38,114 bases of DNA from Betaproteobacteria bacterium. GTDB lineage: Bacteria; Pseudomonadota; Gammaproteobacteria; Burkholderiales; SG8-41. A program made the position numbers and the translations under genes. Positions 26,465-35,956 of this stretch are shown in pieces. The stretch lies in assembly GCA_016199545.1 (NCBI GenBank), contig JACQGN010000234.1, positions 1 through 38,114 on the forward strand, given 5' to 3'. The notes beneath the pieces were generated by a model. The model was not told the origin of the DNA. It worked only from the letters and a program-made list of their open reading frames with translations, and did not search any database. Position 1 is the first letter of the stretch. Each line of letters starts with the position of its first letter.

Positions 26465-27448
26465 ATGGTCAGACTTTTCACCGCTGTAACGCAGATATTG
26501 ACCGCAGGTTTGCTGGCGGTTCTTGCCGGCGCCGTAGTTGCCCAGCAGGACTATCCGAACAGGCCGATTCGCATCGTCGTGCCCTACCCCCCGGGCGGCT
26601 CCAACGATTTTCTGGCCCGTCTCTTCAGTCCGAAGCTCACCGAACTTCTGGGCCGGCAAATCATCGTCGACAACCGGGGCGGCGGCAACACGATCATCGG
26701 CGCCGATATCGTGGCGAAGTCCGCTCCCGATGGCTACACGCTTCTCCTGGCGGGCAGCGCCCAGGTCGCCATTCCTCACCTCTATCGCAATATTCCGTAC
26801 GACACAATCAACGATTTCATGCCCATCGCCGGAATTGCGCGCAGCGAGTTTCTTCTTGTGGTCCATCCCTCGTTGTCGGTCAACACTGTGCGCGACCTCA
26901 TCGCCTTGGCCAGGAAAAGACCGGGCGAGCTCAATTACGCCACCTCGAGCACCGGAGGCCCGACCCACCTAGGGGCCGTGCAGTTCCAGATGCTGACAGG
27001 GGTGAATATGCAGCAGGTTCCGTACAAGGGCGGCGGACCAGCGATGTTGGATCTCGTCGCCGGTCATGTGCAGCTGGGTTTTGCCAACCCGGCGGGCTCA
27101 GTTCCGTTTGTGAAAGCGGGCCGACTGAGGGCCATCGCTGTCACCGGCGAAAAGCGCCTCGAGACCTTGCCGCAAGTCCCGACGTTCGCCGAGAGTGGCC
27201 TTCCAGGATTGGCGTTGAGAAACTGGTATGCGATCACTGCGCCAGCCGGCACGCCGAAAGCGATCATCGACAAGCTATCGGCCGCAATTCTGAAAATCTC
27301 GGCCATGCCGGACATCAAGACAGCCATCACCAGGCAAGGGCTGGACAGCTTCTCCGCCACTGGTGAGCAGGTGGACGCGATGAGAAGGGAGGACTCGGTC
27401 ACGGTAGCCAAAGTCATCAAGGCTGCCAACATCAGGATGCAGGACTGA
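26465..27448 (+). CDS. Bug/TctC-family tripartite tricarboxylate transporter substrate-binding protein
   Basis: QQDYPNRPIRIVVPYPPGGSNDFLARLFSPKLTELLGRQIIVDNRGGGNTIIGADIVAKSAPDGYTLLL...QVPYKGGGPAMLDLVAGHV. Confidence 0.95.
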   Translation: MVRLFTAVTQILTAGLLAVLAGAVVAQQDYPNRPIRIVVPYPPGGSNDFLARLFSPKLTELLGRQIIVDNRGGGNTIIGADIVAKSAPDGYTLLLAGSAQVAIPHLYRNIPYDTINDFMPIAGIARSEFLLVVHPSLSVNTVRDLIALARKRPGELNYATSSTGGPTHLGAVQFQMLTGVNMQQVPYKGGGPAMLDLVAGHVQLGFANPAGSVPFVKAGRLRAIAVTGEKRLETLPQVPTFAESGLPGLALRNWYAITAPAGTPKAIIDKLSAAILKISAMPDIKTAITRQGLDSFSATGEQVDAMRREDSVTVAKVIKAANIRMQD

Positions 27449-27638
27449 AATTTCCTTCACATCGTCATTTCTTGTGCGTTGCGCGGTTGCGATCGGGGGT
27501 CGGGACGTGCACCACCCGTAAGAACTCGGTGTTGAGTGTCTGCGCGAGCCTGCGAACGGCAACGGCGATGCTGCGCGGCTGCTCCTTGACGACCAGCTCC
27601 ACGCGATCGTTGTCCAATTCGCTGGCTAAACGGCTACG

Positions 27639-28709
27639 CTACTCCCCACGTATGCCAGCCTGCTTGATGACGCGGCTCCAGCGTTCCGTCTCGGCGCGGA
27701 TGTGCGCGGCGAATTCGGAAGGCGAGCTGCCCACCGCTTCCGAGCTGTCGGCCCTCAGACGTTTACCCAGCTCGGCTGAGTGCATTGCGCTAGCGATCTC
27801 CTTCGATAGCCGCTCGACCAGCGCGCCTGGCGTGCGCTGCGGGGCGATGATGCCATACCAGTTGAGGACCACGACGCCGTTCACGCCGCTCTCCGCGAAG
27901 GTCGGCACCTCGGAAAGCGCCGGTATGCGCTTCGGTGCGGAGACCGCGAGCGCCCGCAGCCGCCCGCCCTGAAGAAAGGGCAGAGAAGACACGACGGTCG
28001 GGAAGCCGACCTGCACGAGGCCGCTGACGATGTCCCCGTACGCCGCGCCCTTGTAAGGCACGTGAAGCATGCGCGTGCCGGTGGCAGCCTGGAAGAGTTC
28101 ACCCGTGAGATGGATCGGACTGCCGATGCCGGTGGACATGAACGAGAGCTTGCCAGGATGCGCCTTGAGGTGCCGCACGAGCTCCGATGCCGACTTCGCC
28201 GGCACCGCGTTGTTGACGACCATCACGTAGCCCTGCGAGGTGATCTGCGAGACCGGCGCGAAATCGCGCAGGAGGTCGAAGCGCGACTTGTAGAGCATAG
28301 GGTGGATGATCGGCGTCAGGCTCGTCGTCATGAGCGTGTGCCCGTCGGGCGCGGCGTTGGAAAGAATCTCGAACGCGACGTGACCGCCCGCGCCGGGGCG
28401 GTTGTCGACGATGGCCTGCACGCCGAACGATTCCGAGAGCTTCTGCGCGAGCCCGCGCGTGATGCCGTCCATGTTGCCGCCGGGGGTAAGCGGCACCAGG
28501 ATGCGCACGGGCCGGCTTGGGTATGCCTGCGCGCTCGCAGCGCTCAGCGCGTGCAGAGACGACAGCGCCAGGAGTCCCGATCCAACGACGAGTGCGGCCG
28601 TACCGATCCCGTAGCGCCTCCCCGGCGGCGGTGCCGTGCCAGGGCATCCTGCTAGTGCCGTGCCCTCAGCCGCAGGAGCGGCGGGAAATTCGCGTCTTAA
28701 CGGGCTCAT
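27639..28709 (-). CDS. Bug/TctC-family tripartite tricarboxylate transporter substrate-binding protein
   Basis: AYPSRPVRILVPLTPGGNMDGITRGLAQKLSESFGVQAIVDNRPGAGGHVAFEILSNAAPDGHTL...LHVPYKGAAYGDIVSGLV; GGGGAG upstream of ATG 28709. Confidence 0.93.
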   Translation of the reverse strand: MSPLRREFPAAPAAEGTALAGCPGTAPPPGRRYGIGTAALVVGSGLLALSSLHALSAASAQAYPSRPVRILVPLTPGGNMDGITRGLAQKLSESFGVQAIVDNRPGAGGHVAFEILSNAAPDGHTLMTTSLTPIIHPMLYKSRFDLLRDFAPVSQITSQGYVMVVNNAVPAKSASELVRHLKAHPGKLSFMSTGIGSPIHLTGELFQAATGTRMLHVPYKGAAYGDIVSGLVQVGFPTVVSSLPFLQGGRLRALAVSAPKRIPALSEVPTFAESGVNGVVVLNWYGIIAPQRTPGALVERLSKEIASAMHSAELGKRLRADSSEAVGSSPSEFAAHIRAETERWSRVIKQAGIRGE

Positions 28710-28825
28710 GGTGGTCTCCCCTCGCATTTTGCGGAATAATTGGCAGTGCGACGAAAACAATCTTACGCGCAGCACGCATTGCAGGCTATGTGCGTGCATT
28801 GTTTCTTTCCACCGGACATGCACAA

Positions 28826-29389
28826 ATGACCCGATTCAAACCACTGCCCGAAAGCGAAATGACCGAAGCGCAGCGCAAAGCCGCCCAGGAGTTGGCCACC
28901 GGGCCGCGCGGGCGCATGAACCCCGATGGCCCCAACGCGCTCCTGCTGCGCAGTCCCGGCCTGATGTCGCGCACGCAGAAGGTCGGCGAATATCTACGCT
29001 ACCAGAGCTCGCTGCCGGCGCGGCTCAACGAGTTCGCCATCCTCGTGACCGCGCGCCAATGGGACGCACAGGTCGAGTGGATCGCGCACCACCCGCTCGC
29101 GCTCAAGGCGGGGCTCGACCCTTCGGTAGCCGAGGAACTCGCGCAAGGCAAGCGGCCCGCCGCGATGAAGGAAGACGAAGCCGCCATCTACCAGTTCTGC
29201 AAGGAGCTGCACGAGAACAAAGGCGTAAGCGACCGTACCTTCAAGGCCGTGGCAGACAGGTTCGGAGAGCGCGGGGTAATCGATCTGATCGGCCTCACCG
29301 GCTACTACACCATGCTTGCGATGGTGCTCAACGTCGGGCAGCAGCCGCTGCCCGGTGGTGTGGCGCCGCCGTTGCCGATGCTGAAGTAA
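28826..29389 (+). CDS. Carboxymuconolactone decarboxylase-family protein
   Basis: MTRFKPLPESEMTEAQRKAAQEL...NALLLRSPGLMSRTQKVGEYLRYQSSLPARLNEFAILVTARQWDAQVEWIAHHPLALKAGLDP. Confidence 0.85.
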   Translation: MTRFKPLPESEMTEAQRKAAQELATGPRGRMNPDGPNALLLRSPGLMSRTQKVGEYLRYQSSLPARLNEFAILVTARQWDAQVEWIAHHPLALKAGLDPSVAEELAQGKRPAAMKEDEAAIYQFCKELHENKGVSDRTFKAVADRFGERGVIDLIGLTGYYTMLAMVLNVGQQPLPGGVAPPLPMLK

Positions 29390-29427
29390 CACAAACCGCG
29401 GGCATCAAGCAGTATGGTCTGCCGGGA

Positions 29428-31404
29428 TCATAGGGCGTTCCCCGCGGCGTGTCCTTCGGCCGTCGCAGCGAGTACGCCTCGCGCCAATGCGCAGTCGCCG
29501 ACCACGTGCACCTCGATGCCCGCGGCACGAAGCGGCCCAGCCAGGTCGTCCTGGGGCGCGCGCGGGGTCGAGTAGGCGACGAACGCGACGTCCTGGATCA
29601 CGTTGACCTCGCTGCTGTAGACGTTCGCGTATTCCAGCTTCTCAGTGGGCGCCGCGGCCCAGAGCGGCTCGGCGAGCGGGATGACTTCGATGCGTTTCTC
29701 GTGAAAGCGCCGAATGATCCCCTGGCGCGTGACGAGCGAGGTCTTCTGCGCGATGTATTCCCGCGCCGTCACGAGAAAGACGCGGTCGAAAATCCTCCGC
29801 AGCAGTTCCGCCGACGCGTAAGTCCCTTCAGTGTGATCCATGTCGAAGATGACCGCACTGCCCGCCCGGCGCCCGGGATTGTCGAGAATATCCTGCATGG
29901 CACTGCGCAAGTCGGGTACCCAACCCGCCTCGCGCGGCATGCGTGGCGGGTGCAGCATGCGCGAGCCAGCCGCGAGGACCACGGCATGAGGCTCGCGCGA
30001 AATTACATCTGCAGCGCTCGCCTCGACGCCAAGCTCGAATTGCACACCTGCTTTGTGTGCGGCGTTGAGCTGATACCCGTAGATGTTGGCGAGCGTATGC
30101 CCCCCGGGTAAAAGCGCGTGCAGCCGCGTCTTGCCGCCGACTTCGGAAGACCTGCCGAAGGCCGTGACTTCGTGTCCCCTCGCCGCCGCAACCCACGCAG
30201 CCTCCAGCCCGGCAACGCCGGTCCCGATCACCACCACACGGCGTTTCCTCGCCGCGGGGGCAGGCCACCAGTCGGCCTCGTCCGGTTCTGCAACGCGCGG
30301 GTTGTTGATGCACGCGATCGGCTTGAGTTGTGTATTGATCGTGTCCCAGCAGATGTTGCAGAAGACGCAAGAGCGAATTTCGCGCGTGCATCCCTGTGCG
30401 GCCTTGAGCGGCCATGCTGCATCCGCCAACAGAGGGCGGCCCAGCGCAACCAGCTCCGCATCCCCCGAGGCGACGATGCGCTCGGCTTCAGCAGGCTGCG
30501 CGATCTTGCCGAGTGCAACAAGCGGCACACCGTTGAGGGCGGGACGCAGCCCGCGCATGAGGTCCAGCCATGGCAAGGCGGCCTCGTTCGCGTCTGGCAG
30601 ATGTCGCTCGAGCGCGAGTCCATGCGTACCCTGCGCGAAACACACGTAGTCAACCTCGCGCGAGGCCGTCAGGCGCGATGCGACGATCGCGGCTTCCGCG
30701 GGCCCGATGCCGCCCGGCACCCAGTCGTTGCCCGGGAGCTTCAACCCGATCAGAAATTCGCGGCTGCACGACGCGCGGATCGCGGTAATGAGCTCGCGCA
30801 GAAACCGCGTGCGCCCATCCCAGTCACCGCCATAGTCATCAGTGCGCTCGTTTGACCAGGGCGACAGGAACTGGTGAAAAAGGTGTCCGTGACCGCCGGA
30901 AATTTCCACACCGCTGAACCCGCATCGCTCGAGCCGGGCCGAAGACGCAGCGAAGTCCTCGATCATCGAATGGATCTCGCCCGCGGTGAGTGCGTGCGGC
31001 ACGGTCCAGGAGAGATCGTCCGGCAGCGCTGACGCGCCGATCGTGTGGGCGCCGACGCCGGTGTTGTGGCGGCCGCGTCCGGGGTCCTGTAGCTGTCCGA
31101 GCAAACGGCAGTCCTCGGACTCGACGGCCTCCGCCCAGCGCTTGAGTTCGTCCAGATTATCGTCGTTCCATGCCCGCGCCCGGTACGACACGTGCTGGTG
31201 GCGCGCCATGCTGATGGGCTCGGTGACGATCAGCGCTGCGCCGCCGTGTGCGCGCGCGGCGTGGTAGTCGATCAGCCGCATGGTCACGCGCGTGCTCTCC
31301 GCCATGTGCGTGTTCATGGATGCGTGCACGATGCGGTTGCGCAGCGTTCTCGCGCCAAGCCTGAACGCAGAAAAGAGCGACGGGTACAGCGTTGGAGTAT
31401 TCAT
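29428..31404 (-). CDS. NADH:flavin oxidoreductase (OYE / 2,4-dienoyl-CoA reductase-like) with FAD/NAD-binding C-terminal domain
   Basis: LFSAFRLGARTLRNRIVHASMNTHMAE, GFSGVEISGGHGHLFHQFLSPWSNERTDDYGGDWDGRTRFLRELI, CVFCNICWDTINTQLKPIACINNPR FeS motif, RRVVVIGTGVAGLEAAWVAAARGHEVTAF. Confidence 0.93.
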   Translation of the reverse strand: MNTPTLYPSLFSAFRLGARTLRNRIVHASMNTHMAESTRVTMRLIDYHAARAHGGAALIVTEPISMARHQHVSYRARAWNDDNLDELKRWAEAVESEDCRLLGQLQDPGRGRHNTGVGAHTIGASALPDDLSWTVPHALTAGEIHSMIEDFAASSARLERCGFSGVEISGGHGHLFHQFLSPWSNERTDDYGGDWDGRTRFLRELITAIRASCSREFLIGLKLPGNDWVPGGIGPAEAAIVASRLTASREVDYVCFAQGTHGLALERHLPDANEAALPWLDLMRGLRPALNGVPLVALGKIAQPAEAERIVASGDAELVALGRPLLADAAWPLKAAQGCTREIRSCVFCNICWDTINTQLKPIACINNPRVAEPDEADWWPAPAARKRRVVVIGTGVAGLEAAWVAAARGHEVTAFGRSSEVGGKTRLHALLPGGHTLANIYGYQLNAAHKAGVQFELGVEASAADVISREPHAVVLAAGSRMLHPPRMPREAGWVPDLRSAMQDILDNPGRRAGSAVIFDMDHTEGTYASAELLRRIFDRVFLVTAREYIAQKTSLVTRQGIIRRFHEKRIEVIPLAEPLWAAAPTEKLEYANVYSSEVNVIQDVAFVAYSTPRAPQDDLAGPLRAAGIEVHVVGDCALARGVLAATAEGHAAGNAL

Positions 31405-31505
31405 CGGATTGCAACGGAGGGTTCCATGATTTAGACTCGATACTCGAGCGTTCGAGCCGCACTGACGATACCGGATGCGGCCCCGCAGGGTCAACGAGGT
31501 TCATC

Positions 31506-32477
31506 GTGCGTTCATTCTGTCCTACAGGATGGTTTCTGGGAATGTGTCTCCTGCCAGTCGTCGCCCACGCGCAGGAGTATCCCACACGCCTTATTCGAAT
31601 AATCGTTGCCCAGGCGCCGTCCTCGGGGCCCGATCTCGCCGCGCGCACGCTCGGACAAAAGCTCACCGAATCCTGGGGGCAACAAGTCATTGTCGACAAT
31701 CGTCCGGGGGCAAACGGGATCATCGGAGGAGAACTGGTGGCGAAGGCGAAGCCCGACGGTTATACGCTTCTGCTGGGTGTGCCGAGCGCCCTTACCGTCA
31801 ACCAGTTCGTCTACAAGAAGATGCCGTACGATCCGGTGCGCGATCTGGCGCCGGTCACTCAGATCGCGACCAATACGTTCGGCGTCGTGGTCACGCCCAC
31901 GCTGCCGGCCGCCTCGATCAAGGCGCTTGTTGCGCTCGCGAAATCGCGCCCCGGCGAGCTCATCTACGCCTCCGCCGGCATCGGGAACCTGACGCATCTG
32001 GCGGGGGAGCTTTTTTCGCAAGCGGCCGGGGTGAAGATGCTGCACGTCCCCTACAAGGGAACGACGCCCGCGCAAGTCGACTTGATCAGCGGACAGGCCG
32101 CGCTCATGTTCGTGCCAATGCGAGGCGTAGCGGAGCACGTCAGCGCGAGGAAAGTCCGGCTGCTGGCGACTTGCGGAGACAAACGCGATCCCGCTTTCCC
32201 CGATTTCCCCACGCTGATGGAATCGGGATATCCCGGGGTGGTCATGATCGGCTGGAACGGTCTGCTCGCCCCCGCGGGCACGCCGGCGGACATCGTTAAC
32301 AAGCTCTCGCGCGAGATTGGCCGCCATCTCAGCGTACCCGAATTTCGCGATCGCATGGCGAGCCTGGGAGCCGATCCCTCCCCGAGCACGCCGGAAGCAT
32401 TCGCTGCGTTCATCCGGGCAGAAGCCGCGAAGTGGCAGAAGGTGATACGAGCGATCGGGCTCGAGCACAGCCAGTAA
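31506..32477 (+). CDS. Bug/TctC-family tripartite tricarboxylate transporter substrate-binding protein (GTG start proposed)
   Basis: VRSFCPTGWFLGMCLLPVVAHAQEYPTRLIRIIVAQAPSSGPDLAARTLGQKLTESWGQQVIVDNRPGANGIIGGELVAKAKPDGYTLLL. Confidence 0.92.
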   Translation: MRSFCPTGWFLGMCLLPVVAHAQEYPTRLIRIIVAQAPSSGPDLAARTLGQKLTESWGQQVIVDNRPGANGIIGGELVAKAKPDGYTLLLGVPSALTVNQFVYKKMPYDPVRDLAPVTQIATNTFGVVVTPTLPAASIKALVALAKSRPGELIYASAGIGNLTHLAGELFSQAAGVKMLHVPYKGTTPAQVDLISGQAALMFVPMRGVAEHVSARKVRLLATCGDKRDPAFPDFPTLMESGYPGVVMIGWNGLLAPAGTPADIVNKLSREIGRHLSVPEFRDRMASLGADPSPSTPEAFAAFIRAEAAKWQKVIRAIGLEHSQ

Positions 32478-32552
32478 ATCTTGTTTTGTTGGGTTAGTCC
32501 GCACGCGCGCCGTGATAGTGTTGCACTGCGCTCACGCATTGAGGAGATCGAT

Positions 32553-33920
32553 ATGGGTGTTAGTGAAGAACGGTTGGCCAAGTTCGTTACAGAAACAAGC
32601 GAAGACGCGATCCCGCCCGAGTCCTATCGCGCAGCCCTCCAGGCATCGTTTGACTGTGTCGGGGTTGCACTTGCGGGTGCAGCCCAGCCGCACGGCAGGA
32701 TGATCGTCGATTTCGTGGACGAGCAGGGAGGAAAACCTGCCTGCACGATCATCGGCAATAAGCTGCGCACATCCTCCTACCTGGCGGCGCTCGCTAACGG
32801 GACGCTCGGCCACGCGCTCGACTACGACGACATGGGCGGCTTCGGGCACCCCTCCGTGGTGCTGCTGCCTGCCGCGCTCGCCGTCGGCGAGCTGCTCGGC
32901 AAGTCCGGACGCGACGTCTTGAGCGCCTACGTCATCGGCTTCGAGGTCGCAATCCAACTGCGTCGAGGCTCGGACAACGCGCAAGGCCTGACGGGATTCC
33001 ACTCCACAGCCATATTCGGCACCATGGGCGCGACCGCCGTGGCTGCACGGCTGATGGGGCTCACCAAACAGCAGACGCTCATGGCGTTTGGTCTCGCCGG
33101 CTCCATGCCGAGCGGCATCCTCCAGAACTTCGGCACGCACACCAAACCGCTGCATGCGGGAATGACATGCCGCTCAGGCGTGATGGCGGCAGCGCTCGCC
33201 GGGCGCGGCTGGCTTGCCACGGATTCATTTCTCGAGAGCAAAGTCGGCTGGGCGCATGCCTATCTGGGCGAGGGGAAATACGATCCGGATGCGATGACTG
33301 CCGACCTCGGCAAGGTGTGGCTCAGCAAGAACAGCATCGTCATCAAGAAGTACCCCTGCTGTGGATCGAATCACAGCGCACTCGATGCCCTGATTCCGAT
33401 ATTGACCGAAAACAAGATCGGCCTGGACGACGTGGCGCGTGTGGACGTGGACAACGTCCCCGCGATCTCGCACGTGCTCCTGCACCCGAATCCCGCTTAC
33501 GGATTCCAGGGCAAGTTCTCGCTCCACTACAACATCGCCACGGCACTCGTCGACAGGAAGATCAATATCGCGAGCTTCTCGGACGACGCATACAATCGAC
33601 CCGAGTACCGCGCCGCGCGGGAAAAAACGCAAGTCAACGTCATAAGCAACTGGCACCCGGATTACGAGCACCATCCCACCTACAATCCGGTCAGCGTCAC
33701 ACTGAAAGACGGCCGAAAGCTCACGAAGCGCGTCAACCGGCACACGATGCACGGCGCCCCTGCCGATCCGCTTTCCGAGCAGGAACTGAAAGACAAGTTC
33801 CGTTACTGCGCACGCATGCGCCTGCCCGATGCACAGGTGGAGGAAGCCGTCAACGCCTGGTGGAGCCTGGACCGCGCATCCAAGCTCACCGAGGCGTTGG
33901 CGTCCGTCACGCCCCGGTAG
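32553..33920 (+). CDS. MmgE/PrpD-family protein
   Basis: FDCVGVALAGAAQPHGRMI, LANGTLGHALDYDDMGGFGHPSVVLLPAALAVGELLGKSG, FHSTAIFGTMGATAVAARLMGL, KKYPCCGSNHSALDAL. Confidence 0.95.
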   Translation: MGVSEERLAKFVTETSEDAIPPESYRAALQASFDCVGVALAGAAQPHGRMIVDFVDEQGGKPACTIIGNKLRTSSYLAALANGTLGHALDYDDMGGFGHPSVVLLPAALAVGELLGKSGRDVLSAYVIGFEVAIQLRRGSDNAQGLTGFHSTAIFGTMGATAVAARLMGLTKQQTLMAFGLAGSMPSGILQNFGTHTKPLHAGMTCRSGVMAAALAGRGWLATDSFLESKVGWAHAYLGEGKYDPDAMTADLGKVWLSKNSIVIKKYPCCGSNHSALDALIPILTENKIGLDDVARVDVDNVPAISHVLLHPNPAYGFQGKFSLHYNIATALVDRKINIASFSDDAYNRPEYRAAREKTQVNVISNWHPDYEHHPTYNPVSVTLKDGRKLTKRVNRHTMHGAPADPLSEQELKDKFRYCARMRLPDAQVEEAVNAWWSLDRASKLTEALASVTPR

Positions 33921-34013
33921 TCGCCTCGCGCCCAGAGGCGCTACCGTCATGGCACTGATGTGGCAACGCCTCGGATCGTGAAGGGCTTGCCGTTCATGCG
34001 AGGTCGCGCAGGG

Positions 34014-34988
34014 ATGCTGAAAAAGCATTCGGCTTGGGGCGCATTCGTGACTGCACTGATGGTTGGCGCTCCCGGCGCGGTGCAGGCACAGGCCGCATTT
34101 CCCGGCAAGCCGATACGCATTGTCACGGCGGCCGTGGGCGGGACCAGCGATTTCACCGCGCGGCAACTGGCGCAGGGCCTCGGCAGCAGCTTCGGGCAGC
34201 AGGTGATCGTCGACAACCGGGGCGGGGCGAGCGGCATGATCGCGGCGCAGATCGTGGCGAAGTCGCCGCCCGATGGCCACAACCTGCTGCTGTTCACCAG
34301 CCCGCTCTGGCTGTTGCCCCTGCTACAGGACAACGTGCCGTACGATCCGGTGAGAGACTTCGCGCCCATTTCGATGACCGACCGTTCTCCCAGCGTGCTC
34401 GTCGTGCATCCTTCGCTGCCGGTGAAATTCGTTCGCGAGCTGATTGCCCTGGCAAAAGCGCGGCCCGGTGAACTCAATTATTCACGGGCATCAGCGGGCG
34501 GCCCGTCTCATCTCTCGGCCGAACTGTTCAAGTCCATGGCAGGAGTCAACTTAGTACAAGTACCTTACAAAGGTGGCGGCCCGGCTATGCTTGCCCTGCT
34601 CGGCGGCGAAGTGGAGCTGACTTTCGCGAGCGCAGGAGCCGCGGCCGCGCCGCTCAAGCAGAGCCGCGTGCGTGCGCTGGCCGTGACGACTGCCGAGCCG
34701 TCGCGGCTGTTTCCCGGATTGCCCACCATTGCCGCCTCTGGCCTTCCCGGATTCGAGGCGGTTCTGGTGAACGGCCTGTTTGCTCCGGTGGGAACACCGG
34801 CATCCGTCATCAGCATGCTGAATCGGGAAGTCGCTCAGTTCCTGCGCAAAGCCGAAGCCAAAGAGCGGTTTTTCAGCACCGGGATGGAGGCTGTCGGCAG
34901 TTCTCCCGCGGAATTGGAGTCGGTCGTCAAGTCCGACATCGCAAAGTGGGGCAAGATCATCAAGACTGCCAGGATTCGCATCGAATAA
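34014..34988 (+). CDS. Bug/TctC-family tripartite tricarboxylate transporter substrate-binding protein
   Basis: FPGKPIRIVTAAVGGTSDFTARQLAQGLGSSFGQQVIVDNRGGASGMIAAQIVAKSPPDGHNLLL...VQVPYKGGGPAMLALLGGEV. Confidence 0.94.
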   Translation: MLKKHSAWGAFVTALMVGAPGAVQAQAAFPGKPIRIVTAAVGGTSDFTARQLAQGLGSSFGQQVIVDNRGGASGMIAAQIVAKSPPDGHNLLLFTSPLWLLPLLQDNVPYDPVRDFAPISMTDRSPSVLVVHPSLPVKFVRELIALAKARPGELNYSRASAGGPSHLSAELFKSMAGVNLVQVPYKGGGPAMLALLGGEVELTFASAGAAAAPLKQSRVRALAVTTAEPSRLFPGLPTIAASGLPGFEAVLVNGLFAPVGTPASVISMLNREVAQFLRKAEAKERFFSTGMEAVGSSPAELESVVKSDIAKWGKIIKTARIRIE

Positions 34989-35074
34989 TTCCCACAGTCA
35001 GCCACGGGGCGACATTCATCGACGCGCAATCCGGCAAAACGTTCCGGAACGCAATTATCAGCGGGAGGTTGAAC

Positions 35075-35768
35075 ATGAAGTTGCCGTAGAATAGCTTATT
35101 GCTGGCGCTGTTGTCGGCGCCGTTCGTTCACTCCGGCATTGCCGCCACCCAAGACCGCGCTGCTGCCGATGGTGCTGACAGTGCATCCCTCGGTGCCGGT
35201 GAAAACAGTCAAGGAACTGGTGGTGCTTGCCAAGGCAAAAGCGGAAAGCCTGAAATACGGGTCCGCTGGCAACGCCAGCGCAAGCCACCTGGTGACCGAG
35301 CTTTTCCTTGACGTGGCCGGCGTCAAGATCCTGCACGTGCCGTACAAAGGCGGCGGCCCGCAAGTCGTTTCGACGCTCAGCGGAGAGATCTCGGTCGCGT
35401 TCATTCCGATCCCCAATTCGCTGCAACACATCAGGGGCGGCAGGCTGGTGGCCCTCGGCGTCAGCACCCTGAAACGCGATTCCACGCTCCGCGACATTCT
35501 GACCATCGCCGAGGCCATCGGCATTCCTGACTTCCAGGTGTCCGAGTGGCACGGCGTAGTTGTCCCGGCAGGAACACCCCCTGCCGTGATCAACCGGCTG
35601 CACCAGGACATCGCCAGGGTGCTGGCGCGATCCGACGTCAGGGAACGTCTTCAGGCCACCGGCGCGCACGTTGTGGGTGGCACGCCCCAGGAGATGGCGG
35701 CGTTCGTAAAGAGGGAATTCGCCCGCTGGTCGAAATTGATCAAGTCGGTAGGCATCCGCGTGGAATGA
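35075..35768 (+). pseudogene. Bug/TctC-family substrate-binding protein with early nonsense codon and internal deletion
   Basis: GGAGG..ATG AAG TTG CCG TAG then NSLLLALLSAPFVHSGIAAT (signal-peptide remnant), jumping to MVLTVHPSVPVKTVKELVVLAKAKAESLKYGSAG...ILHVPYKGGGPQVV...KLIKSVGIRVE. Confidence 0.85.
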
Positions 35769-35832
35769 CGGTCGGAACGCGGCTTGAATCTTTGCGCCGG
35801 AGCAAGGCTTGTCACCGCATGAGGTTTGCGTT

Positions 35833-35955
35833 GTGACCGGCGCTATTGATCTGCATACCCACGTCGTTCCGCCCAATATCATCGCCGCGATGCTGCGCGA
35901 GAAGGAGCAGATCCGCGGCAGTACTGCGCGCTTCCTGCTCGGGGAATCCCGTTGA
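35833..35955 (+). pseudogene. N-terminal remnant of an amidohydrolase-family protein
   Basis: (GTG) VTGAIDLHTHVVPPNIIAAMLREKEQIRGSTARFLLGESR*: D-x-H-x-H metal motif, then stops. Confidence 0.55.
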
Positions 35956-35956
35956 G

